A stretch of 64,000 nt of DNA, taken from positions 292,313 through 356,312 of the IMG/VR virus record IMGVR_UViG_3300023174_000036. The stretch is one strand, 5' to 3'. The notes beneath the pieces were generated by a model. That model worked only from the letters and a program-made list of their open reading frames with translations, was not told where the DNA came from and did not search any database. Both the position numbers and the translations under genes were made by a program. Shown here piece by piece: positions 34,439-43,038 of the stretch. Origin of the DNA: a virus. Each line of letters opens with the position of its first letter. Position 1 is the stretch's first letter.

Positions 34439-34845
34439 TTTGCTTCATCATCCGTAATTGGTCCACCGACTACCCAAGCATCGCATGTGCGTAAGCTGGC
34501 ACATTTGAATTTTAAAAACTGGCAATAGCCTAAATCACCTGCACCTATTGTTGCTTTGGCATCTACATCGCCTATGCCTTTTTCTATACAGTCTAGAACT
34601 TTTGACGTTTGATCAAATGCCGCGCAGTTGCCGCATCTTGATTGTTTAACTGATTCTATATCATCAGTGTTCCATTTGTCAGCAATGCGTTGCCAGTATT
34701 CGTCATTGGGCAGTTGTGGATTCAATGGACCGTAGTTGTTTTCATCAATGGCCTTCTGACGATTCTTTAAATTCAGTTCAATGTCCTGTGTTGCGGGTGG
34801 ACAGCCTTTTTCCAAAGCTTCAATTAGTGTTATAAAGTTTCTCAT
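34435..34845 (-). CDS. Cys-rich protein, possibly Fe-S binding, with tag-like N-terminus
   Basis: 136 residues. Starts MRNFITLIEALEK, where LIE-A fits a prohead-protease site. The C-terminal half has CGNCAAFDQTSKVLDC and DLGYCQFLKFKCASLRTCDA, giving six or seven closely spaced cysteines in a pattern reminiscent of HiPIP-type iron-sulfur or zinc sites. Overlaps both neighbours by 4 nt. Metal binding is inference. Confidence 0.65.
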   Translation of the reverse strand: MRNFITLIEALEKGCPPATQDIELNLKNRQKAIDENNYGPLNPQLPNDEYWQRIADKWNTDDIESVKQSRCGNCAAFDQTSKVLDCIEKGIGDVDAKATIGAGDLGYCQFLKFKCASLRTCDAWVVGGPITDDEAK

Positions 34846-35771
34846 TTGTGTTTAGCTCTTCCTGCTTTCATGTTAGCTAGCCAATGTGCCAGCTGTCCTT
34901 TACGTCCGCCTTGTTTGGCAGTTTTACGTAATGAACTTATACTTGCTTTAGTATTAATGCCGTGGCGTTTGGCATCTCCCTTGTCTTGTGGATTACGTCC
35001 ATCAGCAAAGTTCTCATCTCGTTTGGTATATACTTGCTGTGCTTTTCTATCAATTTCGCCACGTTCTATTTTATCAGGGTCTTTGGCTTTTTCTTTTTCA
35101 AAGTACTTACGCATTTCTTCCGAAGACACTTTGGGTTTCTTAGCTACCTTTGTTGGTGTTGTTAAGAAACCCATTATACCTTCGTTTGTTCTATGATATT
35201 CGCTTGCTTCGCCTTCTAGACTAACGTGCCAAGCATAGAACTTAGTCTGCGGATACTCATCTTTGAGTTCCACAAACGATTCTAAGTTAGGCACAGCATC
35301 ATCATACATGATAGCTTTTGTATAATGTCCTTGGTCCATTAACTTACGAATAATAATCTTTTTCTTTTCTTCTGTTTGCATTTTGCCGGTCATGTTGCCC
35401 GCACGGTACACATGCACTTTGCCCATGTCTACTCCATACTTGCGGAATGTATCAAGAAATAGTTCTTTATCGTCAAAGTCAGCACGGGCAGTTACCATTA
35501 CCACTTTGTTACCTGTGGCAATGTCATGCTTTAACTGATCCATCATTGGTATAATTGGTTTACTGTTATGAAAGAAATCGTGTGCGTTGCGAAAGTTTTC
35601 AAAGTCAAAAGTTTCGCCGGGTTGTAGTTTGTAGTGTGTGAAGTCGTGACTATTGAGTTCTTTAATAACTTGACCATCTTTGATTACATTTACTTTTGTC
35701 TGGGTATGAACAAGAGTGTCATCTATATCAAAGATAACCAATTTCTTTGGCTGAAACTCTTGTGCTCTCAC
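34842..35771 (-). CDS. HAD-family phosphatase with MRAQEF tag and basic tail
   Basis: 309 residues. Haloacid-dehalogenase core: D15-I-D17 in VIFDIDDTLV, MVTARADF (motif II) and IMYDDAVPNL (motif IV). This resembles polynucleotide 3'-phosphatase or acid phosphatase types. The N-terminus MRAQEFQPKK resembles the tag shared by other late enzymes here but lacks a clear cut site. The C-terminal ~60 residues are strongly basic (RKTAKQGGRKGQLAHWLAN), suggesting nucleic-acid or capsid contact. Confidence 0.78.
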   Translation of the reverse strand: MRAQEFQPKKLVIFDIDDTLVHTQTKVNVIKDGQVIKELNSHDFTHYKLQPGETFDFENFRNAHDFFHNSKPIIPMMDQLKHDIATGNKVVMVTARADFDDKELFLDTFRKYGVDMGKVHVYRAGNMTGKMQTEEKKKIIIRKLMDQGHYTKAIMYDDAVPNLESFVELKDEYPQTKFYAWHVSLEGEASEYHRTNEGIMGFLTTPTKVAKKPKVSSEEMRKYFEKEKAKDPDKIERGEIDRKAQQVYTKRDENFADGRNPQDKGDAKRHGINTKASISSLRKTAKQGGRKGQLAHWLANMKAGRAKHK

Positions 35772-36473
35772 TTAGCAATTCCATTTACGCAGTGCTAGAG
35801 CTTTGCGTGTTGGCTTACCGTTGGGTTTTTTCATTGGGCCTTTGACTCCGCCCATTCTAGCACAGAATGATTTACGACGCTTGGCTGCTTTACTGCCTGA
35901 TTTTAGTTTGCTGGGTTTTGTTGTTACGGCCATTTGCAGTTTGCTACCTGGATTCTCTCTGCGATAGCTGGCAACACCTTTGGCATTTAGGCCGCCTTTC
36001 TTACTCTTACCTGCACTCCTACGCCAGGCAGCAGATTCGTCTAGTAATTCGTGATCATCAACTGATTCAAAGTCTTCCCAAATTTGTTCTGTATCAACAC
36101 CATGTGCTTCTGCAAGTGCTTCTACCATTTCTTCAATTATGTCAAACAGTTGGTTAGGATCTATACTTTCATTGGGCACACAGTTGCGTACCTGGCCGCC
36201 ATTCTTGCCTTTCTTAGTGCCAGCGGCATGATGTCCTGGCCAGCATTTGGTTACACCGTTTGAATCTTTGGCACCTTTTTTGATTTCATTCAGTGTGCCG
36301 TGCGATTGGCACATGCCGCAATCTTCACAAACCATCTCCATTTCAACGGATTCCGTGTGCTTCTTTTTGCCAGCACAATGAGCCTTTTGACTAAAGCCTT
36401 TAGGGTGTGAGCAGTTAATACTTTTCTTGTACTTTTGACTCCATCCTTCAGTAATAAATTCAGTTGCTCTCAT
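35772..36473 (-). CDS. Basic Cys-containing internal-head-like protein (DUF6321-like end)
   Basis: 233 residues. It begins MRATEFITEG with a T4-style (I)TE-G cleavage site. The N-terminal part has several Cys/His pairs (CEDCGMCQSHG), the middle is acidic and helical, and the C-terminal ~90 residues are very basic (AWRRSAGKSKKGGLNAKGV; KAAKRRKSFCARMGG; ALALRKWNC), a module I recognise from T4-like marine phages. DNA-binding packaged protein is the best guess. Confidence 0.72.
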   Translation of the reverse strand: MRATEFITEGWSQKYKKSINCSHPKGFSQKAHCAGKKKHTESVEMEMVCEDCGMCQSHGTLNEIKKGAKDSNGVTKCWPGHHAAGTKKGKNGGQVRNCVPNESIDPNQLFDIIEEMVEALAEAHGVDTEQIWEDFESVDDHELLDESAAWRRSAGKSKKGGLNAKGVASYRRENPGSKLQMAVTTKPSKLKSGSKAAKRRKSFCARMGGVKGPMKKPNGKPTRKALALRKWNC

Positions 36474-36579
36474 GATTTGTTAAGTCCTTTATAGTCAGTG
36501 GAATACCCGCCATTCCGCAACCAAACAACGCCAAGCCATTATATAGGGCTATAAGGATTTCTTTTAGAATCGGTTCCAT
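36460..36579 (-). CDS. 39-residue membrane peptide
   Basis: ATG 36579 follows a GATAAATA late box at 36600-36607. One hydrophobic stretch (ILIALYNGLALFGCGMAGIP). The stop overlaps the start region of the DUF6321-like gene by 14 nt. Ribosome-binding site weak; expression plausible but unproven. Confidence 0.5.
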   Translation of the reverse strand: MEPILKEILIALYNGLALFGCGMAGIPLTIKDLTNHESN

Positions 36580-36611
36580 CGTCTTCTGGCCACACTGGAT
36601 ATTTATCGGGT

Positions 36612-37427
36612 TCAGTCAGCTTTGCCACATTTTGCTCTTTTTGCGTTTGTTAATGCTCCAAAATCAACTGGCCATTCTTGCCCTGGCGCTAGTTCAACAG
36701 CACCAGCTGGAAATTTATAGTCAACTCCTGCTAGTTTTTCTATTTCTACAATGGGCTTGCGGAACACAGTAAGGTCATTGCCCAAATTAACGTAAGGTTT
36801 GGTATGTGGAAATACCCATCCAGCAATTTGTCGAGTTTGATTGTTAATTACAATTTTGTAGTAGCCATGCGGAACAATAACTCCGGCGCCAATTGTAGGA
36901 TCACCAGCGCCATATAATGCTCCCACGAATACGGTATAACTCTGGTTGGTTTGAACTGCCCAACCTCGGACGGATGTCTCCAACAATTTCCAAATTCCCC
37001 TGTTTAAAGAGCCGTGTTGAGGGTACATGTTTGTCATTAAAAAACTTTCATATTCCACTTGTTGGCTCCAGCTTAGGTCGCCGTCTGGAGCGGCATGTCC
37101 TTTGTCGTAACCAGTGCCAGCATAGTCATCTGGTCTAGCACCAGTTCCGCCTAGACTTTGATCAGCTACAAATGCATTGGTGCGTGGAAAACAACCCAAT
37201 GCGTTTTGTGGCAACAGTGTGTAAGCCACATAAACTGGAATCTTTACTGGAGCATCATATGCCACTAGATACGCTTCTCTGCAAATAGGTTGTGCTGTGC
37301 GGGCTGTTTGAGCAAAGCCGTAAGGGCTGTGGACAGCGCAGGCTTGTACGGGTAATGGAGCACGTTGCTCCCAGGCTTGGGCCAATCCTGCTGTAAACAG
37401 CAAGATCAAAGCTAATAATCGTTTCAT
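36612..37427 (-). CDS. Exported DNA/RNA non-specific endonuclease (NucA/Serratia type)
   Basis: 271 residues. Signal peptide 1-18 (MKRLLALILLFTAGLAQA). The beta-beta-alpha-metal motif is YDKGHAAPDGDLSW (family DRGH, here DKGH, with catalytic His), followed by NMYPQHGSLNRGIWKLLE with the metal Asn. Mature part has paired cysteines as expected for a periplasmic enzyme. Unusual for a phage: it would cut nucleic acid outside the cytoplasm, for example incoming competitor DNA or debris after lysis. CATAAATA box at 37450-37457 and SD AGAGGT. Confidence 0.85.
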   Translation of the reverse strand: MKRLLALILLFTAGLAQAWEQRAPLPVQACAVHSPYGFAQTARTAQPICREAYLVAYDAPVKIPVYVAYTLLPQNALGCFPRTNAFVADQSLGGTGARPDDYAGTGYDKGHAAPDGDLSWSQQVEYESFLMTNMYPQHGSLNRGIWKLLETSVRGWAVQTNQSYTVFVGALYGAGDPTIGAGVIVPHGYYKIVINNQTRQIAGWVFPHTKPYVNLGNDLTVFRKPIVEIEKLAGVDYKFPAGAVELAPGQEWPVDFGALTNAKRAKCGKAD

Positions 37428-37463
37428 GTAGTACCTCTTTAAGTACTACTATTTATGATTAAA

Positions 37464-38138
37464 TTATTGTATTATTGAGATGATTTCTTTAGCTATTTGT
37501 TGGTGCCACAAGTGTCCTGGATGCTGTCTGTCCAATGCAAAATCTAGGAATTCGCTGTGATTTTTCATAACTCTATGGTCAGTCACTGGCGAGTATTCGA
37601 AGTTCCAAGATTCAGCACCACCAAACACTTTCTTGAGATTTTTACTGTCTAAATAAAGTGCGGCATGATCCATATACAAGCAATTGGTAATTGACAAATG
37701 CCGATCACTGTGTGTTTTGTAAAAATTGTGTGCAATTTCCAATTGTTGATTGATTGATAAATTTGATTTATCTGATTGATACTTCATCAAGTCAGCACCA
37801 ACAGGATGTTTTAATATCTTTAAAGAGTCTTCAGCCATCCAAGGTTGTACGTTGATAAAATCATTATTTTCCAATATTAACGTTGCTGTTCCTAGCGATG
37901 GCCATTGCACCAATACTATATCAGTGGACTCAAATCTAAAATTTAATATTTTTAAAAGTACATCTAATGCGCCAGAGCCTGGACTACTGAGATTAATGCA
38001 CTCACATGTCAATTGTTCTGCCACTAAATTAGGGTAAGCAAACTTGCTTGGTGTTGAGCCTGGAGAATAAGGAGGAGTAAAGCAGTCTTCTAATCCATGC
38101 CCAAACATTTCGCTAGGTCCAAATGCTATTATTCTCAT
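37464..38138 (-). CDS. SGNH-hydrolase-like protein
   Basis: 224 residues. IIAFGPSEMFGHG is at the position of the GDS block (S in GPSE), INLSSPGSGALD of the G block, and DRQHPGHLWHQQIAKE at the C-terminus of the D-x-x-H block. The sequence fits an SGNH esterase fold with a variant first block. Activity on sugar O-acyl groups is possible. Confidence 0.6.
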   Translation of the reverse strand: MRIIAFGPSEMFGHGLEDCFTPPYSPGSTPSKFAYPNLVAEQLTCECINLSSPGSGALDVLLKILNFRFESTDIVLVQWPSLGTATLILENNDFINVQPWMAEDSLKILKHPVGADLMKYQSDKSNLSINQQLEIAHNFYKTHSDRHLSITNCLYMDHAALYLDSKNLKKVFGGAESWNFEYSPVTDHRVMKNHSEFLDFALDRQHPGHLWHQQIAKEIISIIQ

Positions 38139-38140
38139 AA

Positions 38141-38575
38141 TTAAAAACTGTTATTGAACCAGCCTATCTTACGGCCTTCTGCAATACGCTTGTCATGTTC
38201 TTCTACACTGCCTGGAAAACGCCATGCCCATACAGCTACCAACAACATGAATATGCCTGTGTAGACTACACCTTTAACTGGCACAGTAAAGCTCATGATA
38301 ATCAAACTAGTGCTCATCATGGCCAGCATAAAATATTTCATCTTTGTAGGGAACACACGTTTTTCTCCCCAGTTGGTTAGAAACGGGCCAAAGATCTTGT
38401 GGTTATACAACCAGGCATGCATTTTAGGCGATCCTTTGGCAAAGCAATAGGCCGCAAATACTACAAAGCAACTGTAAGGTATGCCTGGTGTGATTAACCC
38501 CACATAGGCCATGCCTAGGCTTAAAAAGCCTAGGACTTTCCATAAAAATTGTTTTACTTTAGATATTGTAACCAT
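38141..38575 (-). CDS. YbaN-like DUF454 membrane protein
   Basis: 144 residues. FLWKVLGFLSLGMAYVGLITP and PYSCFVVFAAYCFAKGSPKM, WLYNHKIFGPFLTNW then KRVFPTKMKYFML match the DUF454 signature. Three to four membrane spans. Function of the family is poorly known. It overlaps the HNH gene by 22 nt. Confidence 0.82.
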   Translation of the reverse strand: MVTISKVKQFLWKVLGFLSLGMAYVGLITPGIPYSCFVVFAAYCFAKGSPKMHAWLYNHKIFGPFLTNWGEKRVFPTKMKYFMLAMMSTSLIIMSFTVPVKGVVYTGIFMLLVAVWAWRFPGSVEEHDKRIAEGRKIGWFNNSF

Positions 38576-39066
38576 TCGGTATGCCTTACGTTGAACTCTT
38601 GCTTCTTGCGCTTATTTACAAGATTGTAGTAGTCTGGCTTGTAAGGTTTGACTCTTGGCTTGATACCCAGTTTGTCGCTCTTGTGGCTGTTGCATGGTCC
38701 ACAGGCAGTTACACAGTTATCCCATGTGGTCTTACCGCCTTTAGATACTGGCAACACATGATCTAATGTAGCAACTTTGCGTTCTATTTCGCAACCGCAA
38801 TACTGGCATTGTCCATCGTCACGCAGGTATACATTGGATCTACTAAATCTAACTGTAGTTTTGATTTTCATGTAGTCGCGCAGAATGATTACGCTGGGCA
38901 CTGGTGTTTCCCAACGTGCTGAACGTACTACCCAATTGTCGTGCCAATGCAATACAACAGCCTTATCCAAGACCATGTATTTGATTGACTCTTGCCAATT
39001 GATTGTGCTTAACGGTAGTACACTAACTGGTAAACCGTCAGCGTTGAGAACTAAACAGTCTGACAT
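38554..39066 (-). CDS. HNH endonuclease
   Basis: 170 residues. The N-terminal ~75 residues form a beta domain (LVLNADGLPVSVLPLSTINW). The HNH/zinc part is CQYCGCEIERK, then ATLDHVLPVSKGGKTTWDN and TACGPCNSHKSD, with H/N/H residues and two CxxC knuckles intact. Matches phage HNH enzymes used in packaging or homing; with no terminase next to it here, its role is open. Confidence 0.88.
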   Translation of the reverse strand: MSDCLVLNADGLPVSVLPLSTINWQESIKYMVLDKAVVLHWHDNWVVRSARWETPVPSVIILRDYMKIKTTVRFSRSNVYLRDDGQCQYCGCEIERKVATLDHVLPVSKGGKTTWDNCVTACGPCNSHKSDKLGIKPRVKPYKPDYYNLVNKRKKQEFNVRHTEWLQYLK

Positions 39067-39135
39067 TTCTTTTCTTCTAAATGGGGTTATTACAGAAACA
39101 ATTATAACTTCACTTTGTATTTAAGTCAAGATCGA

Positions 39136-39684
39136 TTACAATAATATGTTTTGGGCAAATTCTAAACCGCTTTGGTCCAATGCACTGCACCATTGTTCTT
39201 GTTGATCGCTACCAAAAATTAAATTTAAATTTGATTTGGTCAAACACCAACTATTTTCTTTGGTCCACGGTGCTTTGCCTTCGATTTCACTGTCCAACTG
39301 TCCCACAGCCCATCCGCACATACCAAGGAATATTCTATAGTATTCGGGCCTGTCCCCTGATGCTAGTCTGTGTATCATATCACCAGTACTGCTAAGTGAT
39401 AGTTCATTGGATATGCGCAATGTATTTGAAGTACGCCATTCGCTTGAATGAAGCATGGTTAGGCTCTGACTGTTTACTGGGCCACCTACATAGATATAAC
39501 CGGGCAAATCTATGTCACAGTTCATCTGCTGGCCAAACTCAACAATACTCAGAGTGCTACGTTTGTTTAGTACAAACCCTACACTGCCTGCGGCGTGATG
39601 TTCAGTGACAGCAATTACAGTTTTATGCCAGAAATTGTTTTTTACTGCGGGTGGGGCGATTAATAAGGTACCTGCTAGATTCAT
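39136..39684 (-). CDS. YqgE/AlgH family (UPF0301) protein
   Basis: 182 residues. LAGTLLIAPPAVKNNFWHKT, VGFVLNKRSTLSI and GYIYVGGPVNSQSLTMLH are diagnostic of YqgE/AlgH. IFLGMCGWAVGQLDSEI near 120-136 is also conserved. Thought to act in regulation in bacteria; role in phages unknown. AATAAATA box at 39690-39697, 5 nt before ATG. Confidence 0.88.
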   Translation of the reverse strand: MNLAGTLLIAPPAVKNNFWHKTVIAVTEHHAAGSVGFVLNKRSTLSIVEFGQQMNCDIDLPGYIYVGGPVNSQSLTMLHSSEWRTSNTLRISNELSLSSTGDMIHRLASGDRPEYYRIFLGMCGWAVGQLDSEIEGKAPWTKENSWCLTKSNLNLIFGSDQQEQWCSALDQSGLEFAQNILL

Positions 39685-39707
39685 GTAGGTATTTATTTGT
39701 GCTTAAA

Positions 39708-41024
39708 TTAAGCAGATTTTTTATCTGTTCCTGAACCAAATAAACGCATTGCACTTTCAGCAAATCCCAATCTTTCAGGATAACTTTTTGGACTGGCCAC
39801 TTCATATTTGTTCATAATAATCTCAACACATTTTGCAAGATTATTTTTGTTAGCTTCTAATTCAGGCAATACGTGTTTGTATTTTCCAGTCAGCTCATGC
39901 CATGTGAAATCTAATTGCAATTCAAGATCATGCCATTTCTTTTTAAGTTTCTTTGCAAAATTAGCAAGATTTTGTAGCCTATCCATGCGCCATTGCACGA
40001 TACCTCTGGCATTTTCGTTTTTGTTGTGTGCGGCGGTATTAACTCTTGACTCAGTGTAAATATTTCCAACAAATGCCGCACACTGATTATCATTAAGTCC
40101 TTTGCCTTTGAAAAACTCAAATACATCGCTGGCCGAATCAACATTTCTTATTTCATATTTGCCTGAAGATCGTTTCTTGATTGGTGCAGGTGATGGTGCT
40201 GTATCTGGCTTTACATCTGGCTTTACATCTTGTTTGGGAGCTATTGCAGTACTACCACTTGATGGAATTGATATAACATCACCAGGATAAATTCGATCAG
40301 GGTTTTTAATTTGTTTATTGGCGGCAATCAAATCTGCCAATGCAACACCGTGAGCTTTGGCTATCTTAGTAAGATTGTCTCCAGATACCACAGTGTAATC
40401 GCCAGTAGAAACTTTTGGAGATTGATTTGGTTTAACAACATCAGGAGTAATTATGTCGGCTTTTGCAACATTAGAACCAGCCGCTAGCAATTTTTTATAA
40501 CCGCCATATGGGTGAATGCCATCGCCTTTTCCACTATGCATACCCGAGTCGTAGTCTTCTAATGGGCCAAGAAAAGTTGCGCCAAACGATTGTGCCATTG
40601 ATTCCAATCGTTCGTTAACTCCGGTTAAATCAACTCGATATTTTTTGCCGCCGGTCCAACTTGTTCCTGGAAATGCTATTGACTTAGTACTACCTGTTCC
40701 TACCAGTGCTACTGTTGCACCTGCAGCCTTGAGAGCTTTCAATTGGTCTTCAACTGGTTCCAATCCGCCATTACCTGTTTTTTTAATTCCACCTTCTAAT
40801 TCAATAGGAGAACTATTACTTGCTCCACTACTTAAGATAACAGTGGCACCTTTGGCTTTTCCAGATTTAATAAATGCATTAACTCGTTTTAAAACTTCAA
40901 CGGTGGATATGCCACCTTTTGCATAAGGCTCGCTGCCTCCAATACCAACAGCAATGCTATCACCTATGATAACAACAGACTGTTTATTTTCTTTTAAAAC
41001 TAATTTAAATTCTGTAAATCTCAT
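39708..41024 (-). CDS. Tagged three-domain protein: SGNH hydrolase, LysM, phage lysozyme-like
   Basis: 438 residues. Starts MRFTEFKLVLKEN with LKE-N as possible prohead-protease cut. Domain 1 (about 16-195) is a SGNH hydrolase: VVIIGDSIAVGIGG and GDGIHPYGGYKKL. Domain 2 (about 209-252) is LysM, peptidoglycan-binding: YTVVSGDNLTKIAKAHGVAL and IYPGDVISIP. Domain 3 (about 290-435) is like phage tail lysozyme: GLNDNQCAAFVGNIYTESRV and ARGIVQWRMDRL with catalytic Glu. Three wall-active modules in one late protein. Overlaps the GH19 gene by 4 nt. Confidence 0.85.
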   Translation of the reverse strand: MRFTEFKLVLKENKQSVVIIGDSIAVGIGGSEPYAKGGISTVEVLKRVNAFIKSGKAKGATVILSSGASNSSPIELEGGIKKTGNGGLEPVEDQLKALKAAGATVALVGTGSTKSIAFPGTSWTGGKKYRVDLTGVNERLESMAQSFGATFLGPLEDYDSGMHSGKGDGIHPYGGYKKLLAAGSNVAKADIITPDVVKPNQSPKVSTGDYTVVSGDNLTKIAKAHGVALADLIAANKQIKNPDRIYPGDVISIPSSGSTAIAPKQDVKPDVKPDTAPSPAPIKKRSSGKYEIRNVDSASDVFEFFKGKGLNDNQCAAFVGNIYTESRVNTAAHNKNENARGIVQWRMDRLQNLANFAKKLKKKWHDLELQLDFTWHELTGKYKHVLPELEANKNNLAKCVEIIMNKYEVASPKSYPERLGFAESAMRLFGSGTDKKSA

Positions 41025-42007
41025 CGTTGATTCTTCCTTGTGCCGTAGTCGGGCAAAGGCCCACCATACTTACGTCCCTTAATCTTTTTGCCGCCAACAG
41101 TCACACGTACTTTACGTTTACCAGCAGTAATTAAATGACTCTTCTCGCCGTCCCTTGCCCGGAGTCCTTGACTTTTACAACTGGCTAATTGGCTTGCACC
41201 TAACTCGTGATCAGGTTTGCCACCAGTACATAATGCACGACTTGCTTTGCCTTCTTCTGCCAAGTCATCTGGAGTATCAACACTTGCTACATATTGATCA
41301 GCATTGCCTTCAATATCCGCTTCAGCTCTTTTGTTTAGACTGGATGGTATACCTTTCTTTAATTTTTCAATATAGGCCTTAAATGCCGAAATACGTTCTG
41401 TTAATCCATTGGTGCCGCCATTAACTCTAACTGATACACCATGTATGTCGTTGGCGCGATAGTTGGGTCTGATAAATGTATTCCAGAACCACAATGCTGA
41501 ATCAGCGGCAACTTGTTTATTTGTTGCAACTAATTCAGGATTCTTAACAATATTTTTGCAGGAAGGAACTGCGGCCGCACATTTGGTATAATTCTCTCTA
41601 CCAGTCAAGTGCATGAATCCTCTGCCTTTGAATAAAGGTCCGTCGCCTCTGTATTTGTTACCAAGTATTAGTTTGCCTTCGTATGCAGAACCATCTGCCC
41701 ATTCTTCTAAACTAGTGAACCCAGCTGTTTCAACTTTGGACTGTGCCATAAAGTTAGCTAACTGTACGCCTTTGATGCCATCGGCTTTGGCTTTGGATTC
41801 AATGTATGCACCTAAGCCTTTAGGTTCCAATGCAACATGTATTGGCGGAGTTCCAGCAGGACGTTGAGGTTTAGCGTTATTAGGTTTAGGTGCGGGTGTG
41901 GCATTTTTAGACTGCGCCGTTAACCGGTTTGCTAAGTCGCCGATTGGATCCACGGTGTCTCTGGTAGGCCCATCTCTTTCAAATAAAATAAAATCTTTAG
42001 CTCTCAT
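41021..42007 (-). CDS. Tagged GH19-like endolysin
   Basis: 328 residues. Begins MRAKDFILFERDG (LFE-R possible cut). The catalytic domain (about 55-210) has FMAQSKVETAGF with catalytic Glu, FKGRGFMHLTGRENY and ADSALWFWNTF, as in glycoside hydrolase family 19 peptidoglycan or chitin enzymes. The C-terminus (CTGGKPDHELGASQLASCKS, then a very basic VTVGGKKIKGRKYGGPL) is a module I recognise from other T4-like phages. No signal peptide. Confidence 0.85.
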   Translation of the reverse strand: MRAKDFILFERDGPTRDTVDPIGDLANRLTAQSKNATPAPKPNNAKPQRPAGTPPIHVALEPKGLGAYIESKAKADGIKGVQLANFMAQSKVETAGFTSLEEWADGSAYEGKLILGNKYRGDGPLFKGRGFMHLTGRENYTKCAAAVPSCKNIVKNPELVATNKQVAADSALWFWNTFIRPNYRANDIHGVSVRVNGGTNGLTERISAFKAYIEKLKKGIPSSLNKRAEADIEGNADQYVASVDTPDDLAEEGKASRALCTGGKPDHELGASQLASCKSQGLRARDGEKSHLITAGKRKVRVTVGGKKIKGRKYGGPLPDYGTRKNQR

Positions 42008-42391
42008 TTAGACCCCGTATTGATTACGTTTTGGTTTGGATACAGGACTAACTGTATTAACATCTGTTTCTGTACTCTTACTACTGGCAATACGGGTAGC
42101 TTTAACTCCCATTAGTTTATCTGCAAGTCTAATAGTTTCTTCATCGTCGGGAGAAAATGTTATTAATGATAAGTTTTCTGCCCATGCACTTTCCTGATCA
42201 AAATCTATATCATGATCCTTGTTGGCTCTTGCCGCCGCTATTGCCATACCATAACGATATTGCATGTAAGGGTCTGTGTTACGCAAGTCTCGTTGTACAA
42301 ACGCACCAGGCAAACTGTTAGATACTTGTGCATCCACTTTGCCAAATTTACCGTGTAGTTTAGTTTCTGGAAGGAATTCTTTAGCTCGCAT
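42008..42391 (-). CDS. Small tagged protein of unknown function
   Basis: 127 residues. Starts MRAKEFLPETKLHG, with LPE-T as possible cut. The core (GAFVQRDLRNTDPYMQYRYG; AAARANKDHDIDFDQESAW) lacks a recognised domain. It sits between GH19 and M23 enzymes, adjoining each within 1 nt, so it belongs to the same tagged set. Confidence 0.68.
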   Translation of the reverse strand: MRAKEFLPETKLHGKFGKVDAQVSNSLPGAFVQRDLRNTDPYMQYRYGMAIAAARANKDHDIDFDQESAWAENLSLITFSPDDEETIRLADKLMGVKATRIASSKSTETDVNTVSPVSKPKRNQYGV

Positions 42392-43038
42392 TATGCTGTG
42401 TTCCTCATAGGGTCTACTGGTCTACCAGCAACATGTGTTTCCCAATGTAAATGCGGTCCAGTGCTGTGTCCAGTATTGCCTGACAACGCAATCACTTCTC
42501 CAGCAGTAACCTGATCATTGGTTTGAACTAAAATTTTAGAAAGATGGAAGAATTTATGCACAACTCCGTCAGCATCCAGTATTACATAGTTGCCTTCACC
42601 ACTTTTCGAACTGCCAGCGCCGGTAACTACTCCATCCGCTGGCGCAACTACCTTGGTACCTGTAGGTACTGAAAAATCTGTACCGTTATGATTGCGGGCC
42701 GAGCCTACACTAGTTCTGTAACCGAATGGACTAGATACTGGCCCTTCAACTGGTACAATTGATGGTTCTTGTTTGCTTAATATCCTGCGAGCTGGGCGAT
42801 TCTTTTTTTCGTATGATTTAATTGCAAGAGGATCTGGTTTTTGAGTGTCTTTAGGATCTATGCCCTTGGCATAAGCATCTATAGCGGCTTGGGTATAAGG
42901 ACCTACAATGCCGTCTACACCGTCTCCATTGGGTCCGTACGGACCTAGATCATAGCCCAGATCTCGCAACTTTTCCTGAGTTTTTACAACGGCAGGGTCA
43001 CTAGTGGCTTCTAAAATAAGGAATTCTTTTGCTCTCAT
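42391..43038 (-). CDS. Tagged peptidoglycan-binding + M23 endopeptidase
   Basis: 215 residues. Starts MRAKEFLILEATS, close to T4 internal-protein tags, with predicted cut after LILE. Residues ~15-60 resemble a PG_binding_1 repeat (TQEKLRDLGYDLGPYGPNG; DGIVGPYTQAAIDAY). The M23 domain has NHNGTDFSVP (H, D zinc ligands) and TGPHLHWETH (H-x-H). A lysostaphin-type cross-link cleaver. GATAAATA box at 43045-43052. No signal peptide. Confidence 0.87.
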   Translation of the reverse strand: MRAKEFLILEATSDPAVVKTQEKLRDLGYDLGPYGPNGDGVDGIVGPYTQAAIDAYAKGIDPKDTQKPDPLAIKSYEKKNRPARRILSKQEPSIVPVEGPVSSPFGYRTSVGSARNHNGTDFSVPTGTKVVAPADGVVTGAGSSKSGEGNYVILDADGVVHKFFHLSKILVQTNDQVTAGEVIALSGNTGHSTGPHLHWETHVAGRPVDPMRNTA

